Origin: Cheilinus undulatus
Lineage: Eukaryota; Chordata; Actinopteri; Labriformes; Labridae
Reading direction: 5' to 3'
DNA length: 64,000 nucleotides
NCBI RefSeq assembly: GCF_018320785.1
Contig: NC_054882.1
Location: 25,300,719 to 25,364,718 of the forward strand
The translations under genes and the position numbers were made by a program. The notes under the pieces were generated by a model, which saw only the letters and a program-made list of their open reading frames with translations, was not told where the DNA came from and ran no database searches. Positions 10,500 to 24,260 of this stretch are shown here, piece by piece (position 1 is the stretch's first letter; every line of letters starts with the position of its first letter).

Positions 10500-13400
10500 A
10501 TGCACAAGTTAACAAAGGCTACGCTGGCCTTAAATGGTCTCAGCCGCTGTTATGTTGCAGAAAAGCATTTATCTGCTATTAAAATAATCAGCCGAGGGTT
10601 AGTGAGCGCTGAACATGGAGGTGACTCGGGGAAGAGTGAGGTTTATGATGTTGTTATATCCGGAGGAGGAATGGTTGGATCTGCAATGGCATGTTCCCTC
10701 GGTGAGTGATGCTTTCACAACACTACCTAACATGTGGGTGTGTGACCTTATTATGCCCTCAAATCTAAGAGGAAAAGTGGTGTAATCAGGAGCTGCATCA
10801 TACCAGATTGATTTTACACACACAGCTCCACCACATGATTAAGACTCCACTACTCTACATACATGTTTTTGCTCTTTATAATCACTTTGCTTTTTGACAG
10901 GCATGGATCCCAACTTAGAGGGAAAGAAGATCCTCCTGCTTGAGGCGGGTAACAAGAAAGTGATGGACAAGGTCCCTGGGACCTACAGTACCAGAGTCAG
11001 CTCCATCAGTCCAGGCTCTGCCACCCTCCTCAGTGGTAGAGTATACACTTCAGCGACCAGGACATGTTTTTAGTTCCATTGTATTTGTGTCGAAACTCGT
11101 TGTGCAACAAGTTGGACTGTTACAAAAGTTATTTTGGTTGTGATTAATGCTCCTCCTGAGAAAAGCCGACAGTGCTAGACTACTGAATGACTCCCACATG
11201 GTAAGCCAGGGATCAGACACTGTCCAGGCTCTAGGGCTTTAGAGGAATCATATGTGACCTTAATTGCTCCTTATCTGATATGTCAACTTGGATTATGGCT
11301 TTACTTTGTCACACTCATATACAGTTGATGAATAAGCTGCACGTGGGACATTTTAAGAGCCAAGTCTGTAGTTAAAAGTTTGTCTCTCAGTGTAAGGGAT
11401 TAGGGAGAGGGAAAGTCTTGGATATCAGCCTGTTTAACTTAATCTGGGTGCAATAACCTTGTCTGTGTAACTTTGTCTTTGCTCTAAACCCAGTAGCATG
11501 GGTCCTGAAACCAATATAGCTTGCTGAATGTGACCATCAGTCCAATTGTCTGCTTTCTGTTATTTCAAAATTCAAGGCTGTATCATTCTTTCTTCTTATC
11601 CAACTGTTTTTCATTTTCAACCTTTAAATTGTTTGTTAGGTGTGGGAATAGATCTTATATTTAATAACCATTTTTGTAAAGCACCTTTTAAAACCAGAGT
11701 TACAAGGTGCCTTCTAGGCAGACAGCTAAAAACAATACACTGAGTAAAACTAAGCAAAGATCAATGTGAATATTAAGATGCTCAAATAACACAATAAGAC
11801 AAAATCCTTTTAAAAAGGAAATAAAAGGGGCGCAGGTGACCGAGTGGTTAAGGCGCGCCCCATGTGCACGGACGGCGCGGGTTCAAATCCGGCCTGAGGC
11901 CCTTTGTGTCTCTCCCCCCTTCTCTGACTCTGTCCACTATCCTCCTCTGTCAAATAAAGGCACAAAAATGCCCAAAATAAACCTTGAAAAAAAGGAAATA
12001 AATGTAAATAAGAAAATAAATAAAGATAGCACAATGGTTTAGATAAGGCCCTGAGATGAATAAAGTTTACATCAATGATTTTAAAGAGGACACAGAGTTG
12101 GCTAGTCTGAAATCCTCCACCAAGGAATACCAAAGCTTTGGGACCAAAACAGTGAAAGCCTGGTCACCTTTAGTCAGCAGTCTGAATTCAAGAACAAATG
12201 GAAATTCCCTGCTGGAAGATTTTAAACTTAGAGTTTAAAGATCATAAATATGAGATGGTACCTGGCCATGTAAGGCTTTAAAAACTAATGATAACTTAAA
12301 AAAAACATAAAAGTAATTGGTAACCTGTGAAGTTCCACATTAATTGGCTTGATGGGCTCAAATCTTATAGACTGGGTCAAAGGCCCCTCTTTCCCCTATT
12401 TTTAATCTTAAAATAATATTTAGCTTAGATTGAGTCTATTAACAGTGTCAGCCAGTAACCAACTCCACAGTGGATCATGCAGTTCAGAGCACCAGGAATA
12501 TAATATTAGTAACAAAAATGCCTGTGTAGGTGCCAGTTGGAGGCAGCTCAGCTAAAAATTAGCTGGCATCAGCCACAGCCAGTATCCGCCCTTTTAACAA
12601 GCATTGACCCATGGCAAATAATGTGGGCATATACAGACATCAGTTACCAGTGTGTATCTATTGTGTTATAGCATGCAGGAATCTAACATACCTAACTGCA
12701 GATACAGAGAAGAGATTTAATATTGGGTTGAAAATGTGACCTGCTGGTAACAGCGGTAATAGGTTGGTTCTGCACAAACATTAGGCATTGGAGCGTTGCA
12801 AGATGGATTTGCCTGATGACAGTCTTGGCAAATACAGCTGCTTTGCAAGTTCATTTTTTCAGGCTTTTCTAACAAAAATGTGTGCCCCTGGCCTGTCCAC
12901 AATCCCCTCAAGTACCAGAAAACTCAATCCCCTTTATAGCATAAGTACTCCAGTTATCAGAATCAGTCAAAAGGGGAAATCAGGCAGTTGGTCTAGGCCC
13001 GGTCCAACTGTAACTATGAGTTTTATCAAAAAGTCAACTTATAAAAGTGTAGCAGTGTAAGCTGTAGTCTCCAGATGTGCAAGCTTGATTGAGACTTATC
13101 CACATAATCTAATGTTTGCAGCAAAAGGTGGATCTACTAGAAACTGACTTGAAGGGGGGTAATATTTATGCAGTAACTTGTTTTACCTCACATATTTTTG
13201 TTTAACTGGGATTACGTTTAGAAAACTGTTTTGATGTTTACATTAAAGAGTTGGGGTTTTTTTTTTGCCTTTTTGTAAAAAAAAAAAATTCATATTATAT
13301 TGATCATAATTGTTAAACAATTTTAAGAAAATGGGTAGGCATCCACAGGAATGAGTACTTTTAATAGCACTGTATGTGACAAGGGAAAGTCTCTGAGGTG

Positions 13401-16400
13401 TTTGGGACCAAGCAAAATAACTTCAGTTTTGTCTGAGTTAAGAGGAAAAATGTGATTAGAAGATTCTCTAAAAGTACGTGTCCTACTTTAAAGAGATGCA
13501 CTTCATGTTTTTTCGGAGCCTCAGTAGAATGGATAGTGACACACCTACTTAACCTTATATATGTGTGCTGGTTGGTTTCAGACATGCTTTTACTGGGTGC
13601 TTTCTTTTAGAGTTTTGACTTTCTGAGCATGTTTTTATACATTTTTTCTGAATTAAAATAGTACCATAACAGTTTGGAAATGTGTTTTTGCACACTCAGG
13701 TATTGGAGCATGGGAAACCATCACACAGATGAGGTGCAAGCCCTATAAAAAGATGCAGGTATGTTGATTTTCAGAACTCTACAACCTCCAGTTTCAGTAA
13801 CTACCTTTTAACTGCTATAAACTGGAGCCATGCTGCAGCACTGTGCATCTCCCAGAGTTCCTGTGCTATACATCTTTGAGTCTTACTTCATATGTCTTCC
13901 AGACTTTCTAATTTTCAGGCATGCTGTATGTATTTCTGTCATCCATCAATCATGGCAGCATACAATTTGTGGAGAGTGAAATCTGTGACTCTCAGCCTCT
14001 ACTCAGTCATTCAGCTTAATGAACAAGCAACACAATACAGTATCATATAATCATACGTAGGGTATGTAATTGTTCACATTAAAATGGCAAACGGTGGTTT
14101 CACGTAGCATGCATTTTGTTCATTCCTCAGTGGCGTTTATGTACTTTCAGTAGCTCTGCAGGATCTGTAGCTAGAGGAATGCCAAAGCACACAAGGTACA
14201 TTTACAATGTTATAATATTACAATGTCATTTAGCAGACGCTTTTATCCAAAGCGACGTACATTTGAGATGCAGTTTATGACATTTAAAAGAAGGCTGTCT
14301 ACACTGTTTCAAAGCATTATGTTACATCCCCCTCCCCAAGAAAGTTTTATGACAAAGGTCGCTAGTGGGGAAACTAACAAATACTGTATGAACAAAGAAA
14401 ATGGGCCTTGGGTTTCTAAAAGGTGGCAGGGGATTATGTCTCCACACTGCCAACCACTAAGTCTATCAAAATGATAGAGTAACTAAAAAACTGACCCAAA
14501 ATAAGGATAGGTGGGAGTCATTTCATGTAAGGGGTAAGTGAAATAAAAATATTTTTTATTTTCTCTCTCACACACAAACAAAAGGCACTGAAACAAAATT
14601 TCCTCTTTTTTCTTTAAATCATACACAAACAGAGAGCCTTTAATCTGACTATTCATAACAACTATATATACTACTCTCTGAACATGGAGCAAGTATTACC
14701 TAAAGCCATGTTTTTAACATCTTGTTATTACAAAAATTCATGTGAACAAAGGTTAAAAGATGAAAGATCAGGAGAGTGGTTGTTTGCTGCATAGTGAACT
14801 GGCTTTACGGCTGTGGGCGAAGGCTCAGGCCTTCTTGTAAGATGTGGTTGGCGTGTACCAAACCCCTGACCGCAGGGTTTCTCTCCAGGCCTAAGATGTC
14901 ATCATGCACTGCCTTCCAGTGATTATGGTAGTGTACCTCTCCCATTATACCTTCACTCTGCCACCACTCTTTTGGCTTGTTTGTCCATTGAATTGCAGTC
15001 ATATCCATCTCACTCATGGCACTGGGAAGTATGTACTGCAGGTCTGCTCTAAAGAACATTCTTTCCATTGCTGTAAAATGTTCTTCCACCTTAAACATCC
15101 CAGCAAGCGTTGAGGGTTTAGATTTGAAACAGAAGGTGAACACAGTTTGCCATGAACGCGTCATTTTCCCACTTTTTTTTCCTCCTTAAAGCTAAAGATG
15201 TGTATTGTTTAAACCCTGCACAGAAAGTATGCAGCAGCCCAAACGCTGCATCATTTCACCCCGCATTAAACAAACCCAAAACAATTTTGGGCTGGTCTCA
15301 GTAAATCTTTCTTCCCAACCACTTATCACAAGCTGCAAACCCACTGCCATTAGTGGTTTTCTGTAGAGTATATCCCCCTAGTTTATGGCAAGTTGGAAAA
15401 AAGGAGTACATCAGCATATTACTGCACAATGATGGGTTGTGTCACCATAGTTACAAGCCAAGAGAGGATTAACCTTGTAGAAACACTTTCCTTACTCCTC
15501 ATGTTGCCTTCAACTTAATCTCATTCTACCACTTTTGGTCACAGGTAAATATTGATTCAGTCTGTGTGTACACAAACATGCCAGTTGTTATTTTCCCTTC
15601 CAAGAAAATGTTTTAAAAATCCGCATCACAAAAAGTTCAAGAGGGTTAAGGCTGTCGTCCAGCTAGAGGAGTGTTGGTGACCCTCGTGGCGTTTGGTTTG
15701 ATGTATGCATGCTGTGCCAACCTCCGAGAGCAACTACAAACTTTGATGTGTTCAGCTAAACGAAGAGGCACTTCTCTGCTCTGCTATATATAGGGAAAGG
15801 GGATGCATTTAAGGAGAGACTTTGTAACCGCAGGCATAATTGGTCTCTCATTTAGGTTTGGGATGCCTGCTCGGATGCCCTGATCACTTTCGATAAGGAC
15901 AACCTGGAGGAGGAGATGGCGTACATCGTGGAGAACGACATCGTTGTGGCTGCCCTCACCAAGCAGCTGGACAGCCTGTCCGGTAAGTAAAGCATTTAAT
16001 ACATATCTCCACACTGTAGCAACACAAGATGTTTTCACTCTTGCTACCCTGAAATTTTCTGGAAAACATGCAGGTAATCTGCAGTGCCTATAATAAGTAT
16101 TCACCCCAGTGGATGTTTTCCCCTTTTATTGATTTAATCAGTCTTGATCAATATAATTTAACTTTTTTTGACAGAGAGATTACAAAAAACATCTTCAATG
16201 TAAAAGTGAAAACAGATTTCTACAAAGTAATTTCAATAAAATAAAAAGATATGTAATGTAAAATAAGTCGCTGCATAAATATTCACTCCTTCAAGTCAGT
16301 ATTTAGTAGATGCACCTTTGGCTGCAATCACAGCACCAAGTCAGTCTGGAAAGGTCTCAATCAGGCTTGCCACTTTCATTTTACCCCCTACCTTTTGAAG

Positions 16401-19400
16401 GCCATCTGGGGCCAGCTGCCAAGAAGCATCTCCACAGCATGATGCTGTCACCACCATGCTTCACAGTGGGGATGGTGTGATGCTATGTTTCTACTTCCCA
16501 GTCCTCTCTGATGCACATCATTCAGTGATATATTGTTGCAATATTTATTTCCTAGAATGGGGAAGCCATGACCTGTCTTACTCTGCCTCTAATTGGCTTG
16601 GCTCATTACTGCCTCTTTAGAACTAAACAGCATAGTTCCAGATGTGAAATTCCCATACATTTTCCCATTCATAGCAGATTTGGATTGTGGATACCTTTGC
16701 CTTTTATACTATTTTTGAACGCCATTTCTGCACCATATCATTTTTTATAGGCACAAGTACTCAGGTAGCATGTTAGCTTGGTTCATGCATGAAAAATGTT
16801 GTAATGAGAGTTTTACAAAATGTCTTTTGGATTTGAATGACAAATTTTACTCCCAGAACCAGAAACCAGAAAAAGTGGGAGGGCACTGTTGAACTCTGTT
16901 TTTTGGTGGGGTAATAATATTGTATATTAGAGTCATACTTTGCAGATCTCTGGGATATGTAGCCACCCAAACTGAGCTGGAAGCGCTGTTTTCTATCAGC
17001 TTGCTGTCCTGATCATAATTTTGAGGTGATCCTTTTTACCCAAATTTAAGCAGCTGAAGCTGGTACTCTATGTGCAAATATAAACAGCCTGTTTGAAGGT
17101 GTACCAAATATGCAGGAGCATGCTATAGCACAGGCTGTTTATTCTTTGCTGGACGTGGATGTAAAAACATGAGGGTCTTGAGTTAAGGGTATGTCTACTT
17201 TTGCAAGTACCACTACACCACTGAGCATATCAGCTTGAAACTTTGCAGATGGATTCACCTGATGACAGACATGGAATTTGGCCTCCAACTGCTTTGCAAG
17301 GCAAGGTGAAAGACTCTGTTGTTTGCATTGACAGTTTTTTGGCAAGGGGTTTCTGAGACCTTTTCAGTCCTTTTCCTAATGGATGCTGACACTGGCTCTA
17401 AAAACCACCACATTTATTCCATCCTGTCCCCAGATTTCTTTGTGTTTATTTGCTCCTTCTTCCTGGTGTTTTCAAAGACAACTAAAACTCTTGGAGGCGT
17501 TCATGTTTTTCTCTGCAATTTCAATCAAAACCTCACATTGTGGGAGCTTGCAGAGCCCCGGCACCCTCTGTTGACACGTGAAGTGGTCCAGTGACCTATT
17601 TAAAGCTGCCATGTGCTCCCGAGCTTCACCACCTCTTAAGACACGAAAGCGCTGACAGCGTGTAGTGCCGCCGTGCTGTTGACATTAGACCAGCTTTTGT
17701 GAGGTTCGCAAATAAAACTTCTCTCCGCTGTGTGCCTGACAGTTAAAGTGGCATATTTATAAACAGTTTTCAACATTTTGCGCCAAACAACGGATGTGTG
17801 GTTGCAGCACGTTTTTGCCTCATGTGCCAACCATTTCTCCTCCTCTCTCTCTCTCTCTCTTTTTAGCTGTGCTGCCGTTATGCTCAGTGCAGTACAGGAA
17901 AAGTGCTGCAGGCCAGCTGTTTCCAATGTTACCCTGCTCTCCAATCAATGAAAACCCATTTTTGATGTCGTTTTCAGAGACCAGTAGCACTTGTGTGGAT
18001 GGGTCCTGCTCCAAGCCAGCCTGAGCAAGCGTAGCTCCAGATCCTTTCATGTTTGGGATGACCAGCTGCTGATATTTTAGGATGAGGGGGCTGTTTAAGT
18101 GCAAATCCAAGCAGCTGGCAGCATGTGTAAAGTGTGGCGTGGTGTTTCTTGTAGATAAACACTATTAGTCAGTGCAAAGTGACAGGCCAAGACCATTAAG
18201 AAGACTGTCAAATGTGAACTTCAGCAGCTTGCATGTTCCAGGGAGGAAAACCATTGGTGTTTTACGAGGTGCTTTATAGATCTTCCACTGCTTGGCTTGC
18301 AGACCTCGCGTTTTGACCGAAAAAGTTGCAGAGCACTGATTTCGTGTGATGATACAAACAAAAGACCACGACCAATCCCTTTGTTCTGAGACTCACACCA
18401 TTTTATTTTAGGACCAGTGCCTTTTTTACGGTAAAAGCGCCCTTGAAGTGACCTGTTTTATGTCTCTGTTGTCCTTCAGATAATGTGCAAGTTAAGTACA
18501 GGTCCAAGGTGGTGAAGTACACATGGCCCATGCCTCACCAGGCATTGGAGTCGGTCCCATGGGTGCAGGTCACGCTGGCCAATGGAGAGACCATCCAGAC
18601 CAAGCTGCTGGTCAGTTTGATTCCATTATTCATACTTTTGTTCTCATCTCTCTGCCTTCTTTTTTACTGGTTGTGTTTTATTCATCTGTTCGTCAGATCG
18701 GAGCAGATGGTCCAAACTCGATGGTGAGACGTGAGTTGGGAATACCAACAGTCAAATGGAATTATGACCAATCTGCAGTTGTTGCTGTGCTGCACTTGTC
18801 AGAGGTGAGCATCATCTTAATCATATGCATACAGCTTGTGAACTGCAATACTGGCACTATAGTACAATTAAAAGGATATTTTGGTATTTTTTGAGGTTGG
18901 GTTTAATAAGGTACTTGGCGATAGTTTTAATTTTGGGAGTTTAAGGTAAAAATGGGCCAGATAAACAGTGTTGGCTCAAATGTACACTACATTCAAATTT
19001 TTGGCACTATTTTGCGATGCAATCTTTGGCTACTGGCTACATGCTCTTCTGCCTCCGTGTATCTGAACCGCTTTTTTGGGTCTGCAGCTTCATCACGGGA
19101 AACAACACGTGACTAACCTAAAACTAATTATTTCAGCTCAGTTTTCCACTTCCACAGCTGATACATTTTTTTTCACAAGGTAAACATATATCGACTGTAG
19201 CTTTTCTATTTATCAAATTATCAGCCATTAGAAGATTATAGCAACAGCTCTAAACTTACTTGGATGACAAATTTCCATTCAGCTTTTCTGGTCAGTCAGT
19301 TTCTCCCGTTTATCTTCAGAAAGTTAAAGAAGGTCCTTAAAAACACCAGCGTTCATTGAGGCAGGGAACTCTGCATGGGGAGTGATGCAGGCTGCAGGCA

Positions 19401-22400
19401 TCTGTGAGCTGCTATCTTCAATCAGAAATGTCCGCAAGAAGTGTTGTAACTAAGTCCCACTCTTGGCACCAGTAGCTCTCATTGGCATGGGCTCATATTT
19501 CCCTCACCTACACCAGAACGTGATTCGGGATCTCTCCTGCAAACCACTCTCAACTAAAGTTTCTCTCTCCTCTTTCTTTCCACTAGGTAGAGGATCCTCT
19601 GTGCACACCAGGTCATTAAAGTATCCCCCCACTGTAAACGGCCCGTCATCATTACTCAAGTCCAAACGCTCATTTTAGTGTTGTTTTAGCTGAATTACTT
19701 GTTGTTTTCTCTGACGAAGCCAGCACACCAAAATAGTTGTTCAGATACATAGCAGGTAGCCAAAGCTTGCATTGCAAAATAGTGCCAAACACAGAGGCTT
19801 TCTGGGTGAAAAATAAAATGCCTAAAAACGTTTCATGTAGTGTAAAATTGAGACAACATTGCTTGTTGGCCCATTTCTTACCTTAAACTTTCTAAATTAC
19901 GCCGAAAAACTATACCCATCTGCCACACTGAATAGCCTAAATACTCCAAGCGTGTTATATTTAGAAAAGGGCAACGCTGTCTAAAATCTCTGGAGGCTAC
20001 CTTATACAAGCCAGCTTCAAAAATACTAAAATATCACTGACAGGATATAAAACAAGTGGTGCAATGATGTAATAAGACATCACCGTAATATGAACTAGGG
20101 CAGGGCAAATCACAGTGAAATGTTTTTTGCTCTTTGTTATACCATTCACAAACAATATGTGGTACAGTTCACCATAAGATACTATATATGATACAGTTCA
20201 TGAAACAATACCGTATACACTACAATTCACTATGCAACATATTGGGCACTGTCCAATTTTATATGTAATGCAATATGCAGTATATGATTTTGTTTCAATT
20301 TTCCATTTCCACAAATCTCGTTTTAAAAAAGTAAATTAATGGTAAATTAGTAATATTCCTTAAAATGTTTGCTAACACAGAGGCGTAACTATTTGGCTTG
20401 TCAATGAGACGTGTCAATTAAGCCTCCATTTCTCTGCATTTTACAAAAAAACACTAGATATTATACCCATTAAGAGGAAAACTGAAATTTACCAGACAGA
20501 GAATTAAATATTAAAAAGATCTAGGTTGGGGCAATATCTTGACACTTTCATGCCTTTAGGACAGTGTTAGTGTGCACCCATGTTAGGGCCAGTTGCTCCA
20601 AACCCTTAATCCCCTGCTGGCTGGCACTCACACTGCTCCAAGCTTGCTTGTGCATTTGTACAATTTGCAAGGAAATGTGTTTAGAGAGCTTTTTTAAATC
20701 AAACTTTCATCTTGGACACTAGAGATGCAATAATTACACGGGTCAGGATGACAATATATGGCCATACAAGAATTTGTCCCCACCCCTATATCAACCATTT
20801 CCTTCATATTGTATTTATACTTGAAGTGAATGTACTCTGTTTTAAATATGATAGTTATTTTATGGTCATAACTGTCATCATACGCCCACCAACAAGTATA
20901 CTCTGTAATATCTTGTTTTGGTGTGCAGTATATATAATTAGCACCTATGCAATACAATACAAAGCCACAATATTTCAGTGTTTGATTTATGTGTTGGCAG
21001 CCCACAGAGAACAATGTTGCGTGGCAGAGGTTCCTCCCAACTGGGCCCATTGCAATGTTACCGGTAATATATTTACATTTCTGATGTTTTTCTTGCTAAA
21101 TATTCATGTGTCACTGCAATATGTGATACCAGTGTCCTCACCCTGTTCCCTGTAGCTGTCGGACACGGAGAGCTCTCTGGTGTGGTCGACCAGCCATCGG
21201 CTTGCAGAGGAGCTGCTGGAGCTGGACGAGGAGAGCTTTGCCGACGCCATCAACTCTGCTTTCGTGAGTCTTCCTCCATCAGTCAAGCCTCTGATGATGT
21301 GTTTAAAGTGGGATCCCACATCAGTCAGAGAAATGCTGATGCATTTCTGTATGACGTGCAGCAGGGGTTCTTCATAGACCCCTCAGACACATGTTCAGCT
21401 GTTTTCACCGACTCACACAAACAATAATGTCATTGCTGTGCCCAAACTTTAAACAATACTAATACTTTACTGTCCATTTCTTTGTGTTTGGAGAAACTCC
21501 TTTTCCCAAGCTGGCTATTTTTAAAGGGCCTGTTGATGGACGGGGTCACCACGGTTGAGTCACGTTCGGTTACAGGCCTGGTTTGCTAATTAAACCTGTG
21601 GTCTCCCTGTGTCGACCATTACTGCATGGAATGTTTTTCAAACAGAGCTAATTCAACTGCATAGCCTGGCCGGCATCTTCTTTTAATTAGCCCAGCTCCC
21701 ACAGTTCTGCCAAACCAGTTAGTTAGGGAGGGGAGAGAAAGCACTTTCTCTGGCCTGGAGTTCAGCTTTGCTCCCGTGTCAGCTCATTTCTTTGTCCACT
21801 CAAAGGGGTGATGTCTGTTTTTTCTCTCTTTCTCTGGCCCTTTTCCCCTCGCTGTGATGTGTCTGTGTCTTCTCGCCTGTCTGTGTGCGCCTACAGTGGA
21901 GTAATGAGAACCAGTCGGAGATGATTGAGACGGCTGGCTCGATGTTCCGCGGCGCCCTGTCGGCCATCATGCCTTCTGCAGGTTCACCCAGACAGCTTCC
22001 CCCGAGTGTGGCGGGGATCGGCCCTAAGACAAGGGTCATGTTTCCTCTGGGCATGGGTCATGCAGCCGAGTACGTCAGGCACAGGGTAGCTCTCATTGGG
22101 TAAGATAGTCAGTCATATAATCTTAAGTTCACTGGTGATATTACTGATTCAATAAAAAAATACTTAGGGTACTCCTGGCTTAAGTCAAGGTCAGACAACG
22201 GTACCTAAATTGCTTATAAAAGTATTTACCCTCTGTGATGTTTAACCCTTTCAATGATTTTATAAATCAATCATGCTTTTTGTCAAATGTCAAAAAGCTC
22301 AATTATATTGACTGTTATTGATTTATAAAATTAATAAAGGGTAGAACATCCAAAGGGGTGAAGACTTTTTACAGGCACTGTATGTGTGAACAGCTTTATG

Positions 22401-24176
22401 AAGTAAATCTACCAGTAATGCAGTCCTTCTTATATTTTATTTTTTATGGATCTTAACTAATTACAATTCATGGTTACAGCCCTATTTTTTATTATTTTTT
22501 TATTGGTTTACAGCACTGATTATAAGACTATAAAGTCTTAGGTGACTCTTCAGTTCCAACCAAGATAAGTGAGCAAAAACATGAAAATTGCTTTCTCCAA
22601 AATAGAAAGCTAACTTGAGGAATGACAAACAAAATGTGTCCATGTGATTGAAGGTTGCAGTAACTGAATGTTGTACGAGTCGTTTCAAAACAAAAATGAA
22701 AAGAAAAACAAAAAAAGAAAGGAAACAAGCCAACTCTCCTATACAAGATGCAGAAACATGAATCAGAGACAAATCATAGCGTACCACCCTAAACTGAATC
22801 CAACATTTAATTTATTCGGCATCCTTATAAAAGTGGTGAAAACTCTGTAATGATCTAAAGAGGAAAATCCTGAAAAGTCCTCTTTTAAGTAAAAATTTGA
22901 GCTGTTCTACTCCATGTAAGGGAACTTCCCACAGCGATCCTGCGCTGAGCATAAATAGCACACTGTGAGTCAACAGAGGGGATATGTTTGTCTTTGCAGG
23001 GATGCAGCCCATCGCGTCCATCCCCTGGCGGGTCAGGGAGCCAACCTGGGCTTTGGGGATGTGGCTTGCCTCACGCAGCTCCTGAGCCAGGCAGCTTTTA
23101 ACGGGAAGGACCTGGGTCAGTGAGAACTCTAAACAGACACAAACGCTGCGACCGAGGCGTAGTGGTTTCCTCTAAGCTCTTTTCCATTGCCCCAGCTCAG
23201 ACGCACGCTGTTGATCTGAATTATAAAAAGCGGCAGCTTTCCGGTAACATTTGTTTGATGTTGTTTTTGCTGTTCATTCTGCCAGGAACTATATGTAAGT
23301 TCTTTTAGTTAAAAATGAATTTCTGTTATGGGATAATGTGTTTATTTTTTTCCTCCGTTAAATGTCATGAAGTCAGAATAGCATCAGTGTGTTGACTTAA
23401 TGCAGAAAACACATTATAAGCAAAAATTTTGTCCCTTGTTTTTACTCCTTGTCTGTGCAGGAGCCATGCAGCACCTGCTAGAGTATGAAACTGAACGCCA
23501 GCGACACAATCTGCCCATGATGGCTGCCATCGACCTAATGAAAAGACTTTACTCCACCAATGCTGCTCCTGTCGTCCTCCTACGCACCTTCGGTCTGCAG
23601 GCCACCAACATGCTCCCAGCTCTAAAAGTAAGAATCCTCCTGTGCATCCCAGTGAACCTGCCCATCACTCAGATAGCATCAACCACCTGTCAAAGCTAAG
23701 CCCCGCCTCCAGCCCAACCCCACCCTCCCTCTCTTTTCTGATTACATGGAGCTTTACTTTAGCGGTGTCTATAATTTCCAAGGTTCTGAACCTACTACTA
23801 TGGCATCTAAGTTTAGCCCCAAATTTAGTGTTACCAAAAGTGTGTGGGTGGGGTGCAGGGCTGGCCCTGGGGCAGCGGACAGCGGTGTTGGCTTGTGTTT
23901 TCACACCCCTTTTATTACGACCACTCATGTGAAATGGCTTTATACCCTACTAAGTGATTCAGACCAACACAACTGTAACGCGTTGTAAAAGGCGTTTCAC
24001 TGTGGTGGCACAAAGTAAAACGTGGCATTTTGTTCATATTAAATGCTGTGAGTTTGCTGGTTTACTGTTTTTTTTTTTTTTTTTATAATAAGCATGAGTC
24101 AAAGGTGACCGAGTTTCTCTGTTGATGTCTCTTTTTACCTCTGCAGGAGCAGATCATGGCGTTTGCAAGCAAGTGA
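10500..24176 (+). CDS. COQ6: COQ6, mitochondrial ubiquinone biosynthesis flavin monooxygenase
   Basis: Twelve exons join in phase to 482 aa: 10500-10701, 10901-11035, 13700-13758, 15856-15982, 18480-18610, 18697-18804, 21001-21063, 21156-21263, 21897-22099, 23000-23115, 23461-23627, 24147-24176. All introns are GT-AG. The start is the first ATG after an in-frame stop (TGA 10494-10496). Residues 1-40 are basic and amphipathic, as in a mitochondrial presequence. Class A FAD monooxygenase motifs are intact: [10 protein letters not shown] (dinucleotide fold, exon 1), [11 protein letters not shown] (exon 6) and [14 protein letters not shown] (exon 10). The C-terminus [10 protein letters not shown] matches the human protein (468 aa). 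COQ6 hydroxylates C5 of the ubiquinone ring precursor on the matrix side of the inner membrane, within the CoQ synthome. It is divergent from FAM161B and convergent with ENTPD5. A polyadenylation signal ATTAAA is at 24261-24266. Confidence 0.97.
11826..12000 (+). mobile_element. tRNA-derived SINE
   Basis: The head has RNA polymerase III promoter boxes of a tRNA gene: GTGACCGAGTGGTTAAGG (box A region) and GGTTCAAATCC (box B) near 11836-11890. A pyrimidine-rich body and an A-rich tail (aataaaggcacaaaaatgcc) follow. The 5' and 3' ends of the head cannot pair as an acceptor stem, so it is not a tRNA gene. It sits in COQ6 intron 2. Confidence 0.75.
12735..12860 (+). repeat. Dispersed repeat, copy 1 of 2
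   Basis: A block around 'gatggatttgcctgatgaca' ending 'ctgctttgcaag' recurs with substitutions at 17230-17310. Both copies are in COQ6 introns. Class unknown. Confidence 0.4.
13025..13375 (+). mobile_element. 3' fragment of Tc1-like transposon
   Basis: The stretch 'ccagatgtgcaagcttgatt' followed by 'actgacttgaagggg' matches the 3' end of the fuller Tc1-like copy at 36.7-38.3 kb. It ends near 'agcactgta' like a Tc1 terminal repeat. Only the last few transposase codons and the 3' untranslated part remain. It lies in COQ6 intron 2. Confidence 0.7.
14215..14290 (+). repeat. Common teleost repeat ('tttagcagacgcttttatcc')
   Basis: The sequence tttagcagacgcttttatcc followed by 'aaagcgacgtaca' is a signature found in many copies across fish genomes. 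It lies in COQ6 intron 3. I cannot assign a precise family. Confidence 0.6.
16082..16500 (-). mobile_element. Truncated Tc1-like element
   Basis: It begins with the terminal repeat 'cagtgcctataataagtatt' and runs into the complement of transposase sequence, including 'cacagcatgatgctgtcacc'. It is cut off on the right with no second terminal repeat. It lies in COQ6 intron 4. Confidence 0.75.
17190..17310 (+). repeat. Dispersed repeat, copy 2 of 2
   Basis: Related to 12735-12860: it shares 'cctgatgacag' and 'ctgctttgcaag' in the same order and spacing range. It is within COQ6 intron 4. Confidence 0.4.
18875..20035. mobile_element. Foldback-type element with long inverted arms
   Basis: The left arm starts 'gatattttggtattttttga' and the complement of the right end starts 'gatattttagtatttttgaa'. 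The match continues into the element with interruptions, including 'ttggcactattttgc' near 19001 and its complement near 19770, so each arm is roughly 150-270 bp. No transposase frame is present. The element fills much of COQ6 intron 6. Confidence 0.7.
22208..22380. mobile_element. Short Tc1-derived hairpin MITE
   Basis: Two inverted copies of a Tc1 terminal region (shared 'gattttataaatcaat' type sequence) lie back to back over about 175 bp. The right end keeps 'ttttacaggcactg' and TA. The left outer end is eroded. It lies in COQ6 intron 9. Confidence 0.65.
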
Positions 24177-24260
24177 TGCGTCACTCATGCTGTGGTGGCT
24201 GGGGAATCTCCAGAGGCTGTAAACTTTAAAAACTGTAAAAAGATGTGAATGTAAAAAGAT

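Noticed and set aside
11826-11900. Possible functional tRNA gene
   Set aside because: Box A and box B are present, but the ends do not pair into an acceptor stem and a SINE body with an A-rich tail follows; a related copy occurs at 28.0 kb.
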